A stretch of DNA of 64,000 bases from Myoxocephalus aenaeus (Eukaryota; Chordata; Actinopteri; Perciformes; Cottidae): assembly GCA_038501785.1 (NCBI GenBank), contig JBAMJR010000040.1, forward strand, positions 6,993,501 through 7,057,500. Direction: 5' to 3'. Positions 63,320-64,000 of the stretch are shown in pieces. Position 1 is the first letter of the stretch. Each line of letters begins with the position of its first letter. Both the position numbers and the translations under genes were made by a program. The notes below the pieces were generated by a model. The model was given only the letters and a program-made list of their open reading frames with translations. It searched no databases and was not told the origin of the DNA.

Positions 63320-63465
63320 CAGAGAGTGGATTCACTTTTCATTTTGGAGATAGAATGCTAATTAGAGTGTGTGACAGCTAACATCTGGGATGCCATATGA
63401 GGGTCGGCAAATGAAGCACGGAGGCACCAAATCATATCAATAACAATACATACGATAACAAACTA

Positions 63466-63489
63466 ATAATAAATAAATAAATAAATAAA
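63466..63489. repeat. (AATA)n tetranucleotide microsatellite
   Basis: About five to six AATA units following an AATAAT start. Confidence 0.9.
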
Positions 63490-63971
63490 CACACGGTTGT
63501 CAAATCTGAGCTCACGGACATGAGACACACGTTGTTTTTTTTCGTACATTGCAAACAGATACTGCTAATACCTGATTCAGTACAACTTTAATGGGACGGT
63601 CTCAACGTGGTCGTAGTGTGAGGCACAGAGACTGTCAGACTGCGGAGCCAGCGCAGAGCCGATGGCGCATGCTTAATCAATTTTGACGGAATAAAAAAAA
63701 AAAGCTAAAAAGGAATGTCCTCATCAAATATGTATCCGAGCCATTTAGGAATCTGACTCCAAAACACATACAGTCGTATACGAAATGTAATATCGTTCCG
63801 TTAAGATCCGCCGGGGAAAGACTAACTGCATTAGGGCTGTTGTTGCCGTCTAATTATCTCCTTCATCAGCTCATCCCCGTTCTCCTCCACCTCCATCCTC
63901 TCCTCTTCTTCTCTCGTTCCTCTCCCATCGTTGGTTTCTACTACTCATCCCTCTTTCTCTAATCTCTCTCC

Positions 63972-64000
63972 CCTTCTTCTTCTTCTTCTTCTTCTTCTTC
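63972..64000. repeat. (TTC)n microsatellite at the window edge
   Basis: A CTT/TTC run within a long pyrimidine-rich strand (63870 onward) that continues past the window. On the plexin transcript it would be (GAA)n, a type of repeat known elsewhere to form triplexes. Confidence 0.93.

Larger units (their letters stand above)
18596..64000 (-). other. Presumed giant intron of the plexin gene (over 45 kb), no exon found
   Basis: The exon at 18464-18595 starts in the last blade of the sema domain, so the preceding exon must encode more sema. Vertebrate plexin-A genes usually carry much of the sema domain in one large 5' coding exon. No open frame over about 250 codons occurs here, and no sema motif appears in the frames I inspected. 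The simplest reading is one intron running off the window. An unrelated nested gene with small exons cannot be excluded. Stretches between the listed repeats show no recognisable gene. Confidence 0.65.

Overview
The window looks like nuclear DNA from a ray-finned fish. The evidence is split, spliceosomal-type coding exons, an extreme density of (CA)n/(TG)n microsatellites, and several dispersed repeats I recognise as typical of teleost genomes. No rRNA, tRNA, CRISPR, operon or prokaryotic gene is visible. Paralogue names and repeat families are recognised from memory, with no database search.

The only gene I can support is a class-A plexin on the minus strand, best matching plexin-A3 (plxna3). 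Five consecutive exons are present: 18464-18595, 6820-6920, 5007-5130, 4552-4705 and 3559-3658. Their phases join without error (132+101+124+154+100 nt = 203 complete codons plus 2 nt). They encode the last strand of the semaphorin domain, the complete first PSI domain with eight cysteines, and the first IPT/TIG domain. Plexin-A proteins are single-pass receptors that, with neuropilins, receive secreted class 3 semaphorins in axon guidance. The 5' part of the gene (signal peptide and most of the sema domain) must lie beyond position 64000, and the 3' part (PSI2 onward, transmembrane segment and cytoplasmic GAP) before position 1.

Layout from left to right: 1-3558 is intron downstream of the last visible exon; 3559-6920 is a compact block of four exons; 6921-18463 is an 11.5 kb intron; 18464-18595 is the sema-end exon; 18596-64000 is more than 45 kb without a recognisable exon, most simply one giant intron inside the sema-coding part. 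That interval holds microsatellites, two non-autonomous DNA transposons with intact 8-bp target duplications (19047-19351 and 59619-60390), a tRNA-derived SINE (about 39428-39625), a LINE-like 3' tail (about 25025-25088), a dispersed repeat family whose members also lie in the 11.5 kb intron, and other old teleost repeats.

I did not find an undescribed gene system. The most testable observations are a (TG)14-T4 tract immediately upstream of the PSI exon's 3' splice site, laid out like the tract at human CFTR exon 9; several CA/TG inverted arms that could fold into long double-stranded RNA in the plexin pre-mRNA; and a perfect oestrogen-response-element palindrome inside a dispersed repeat.
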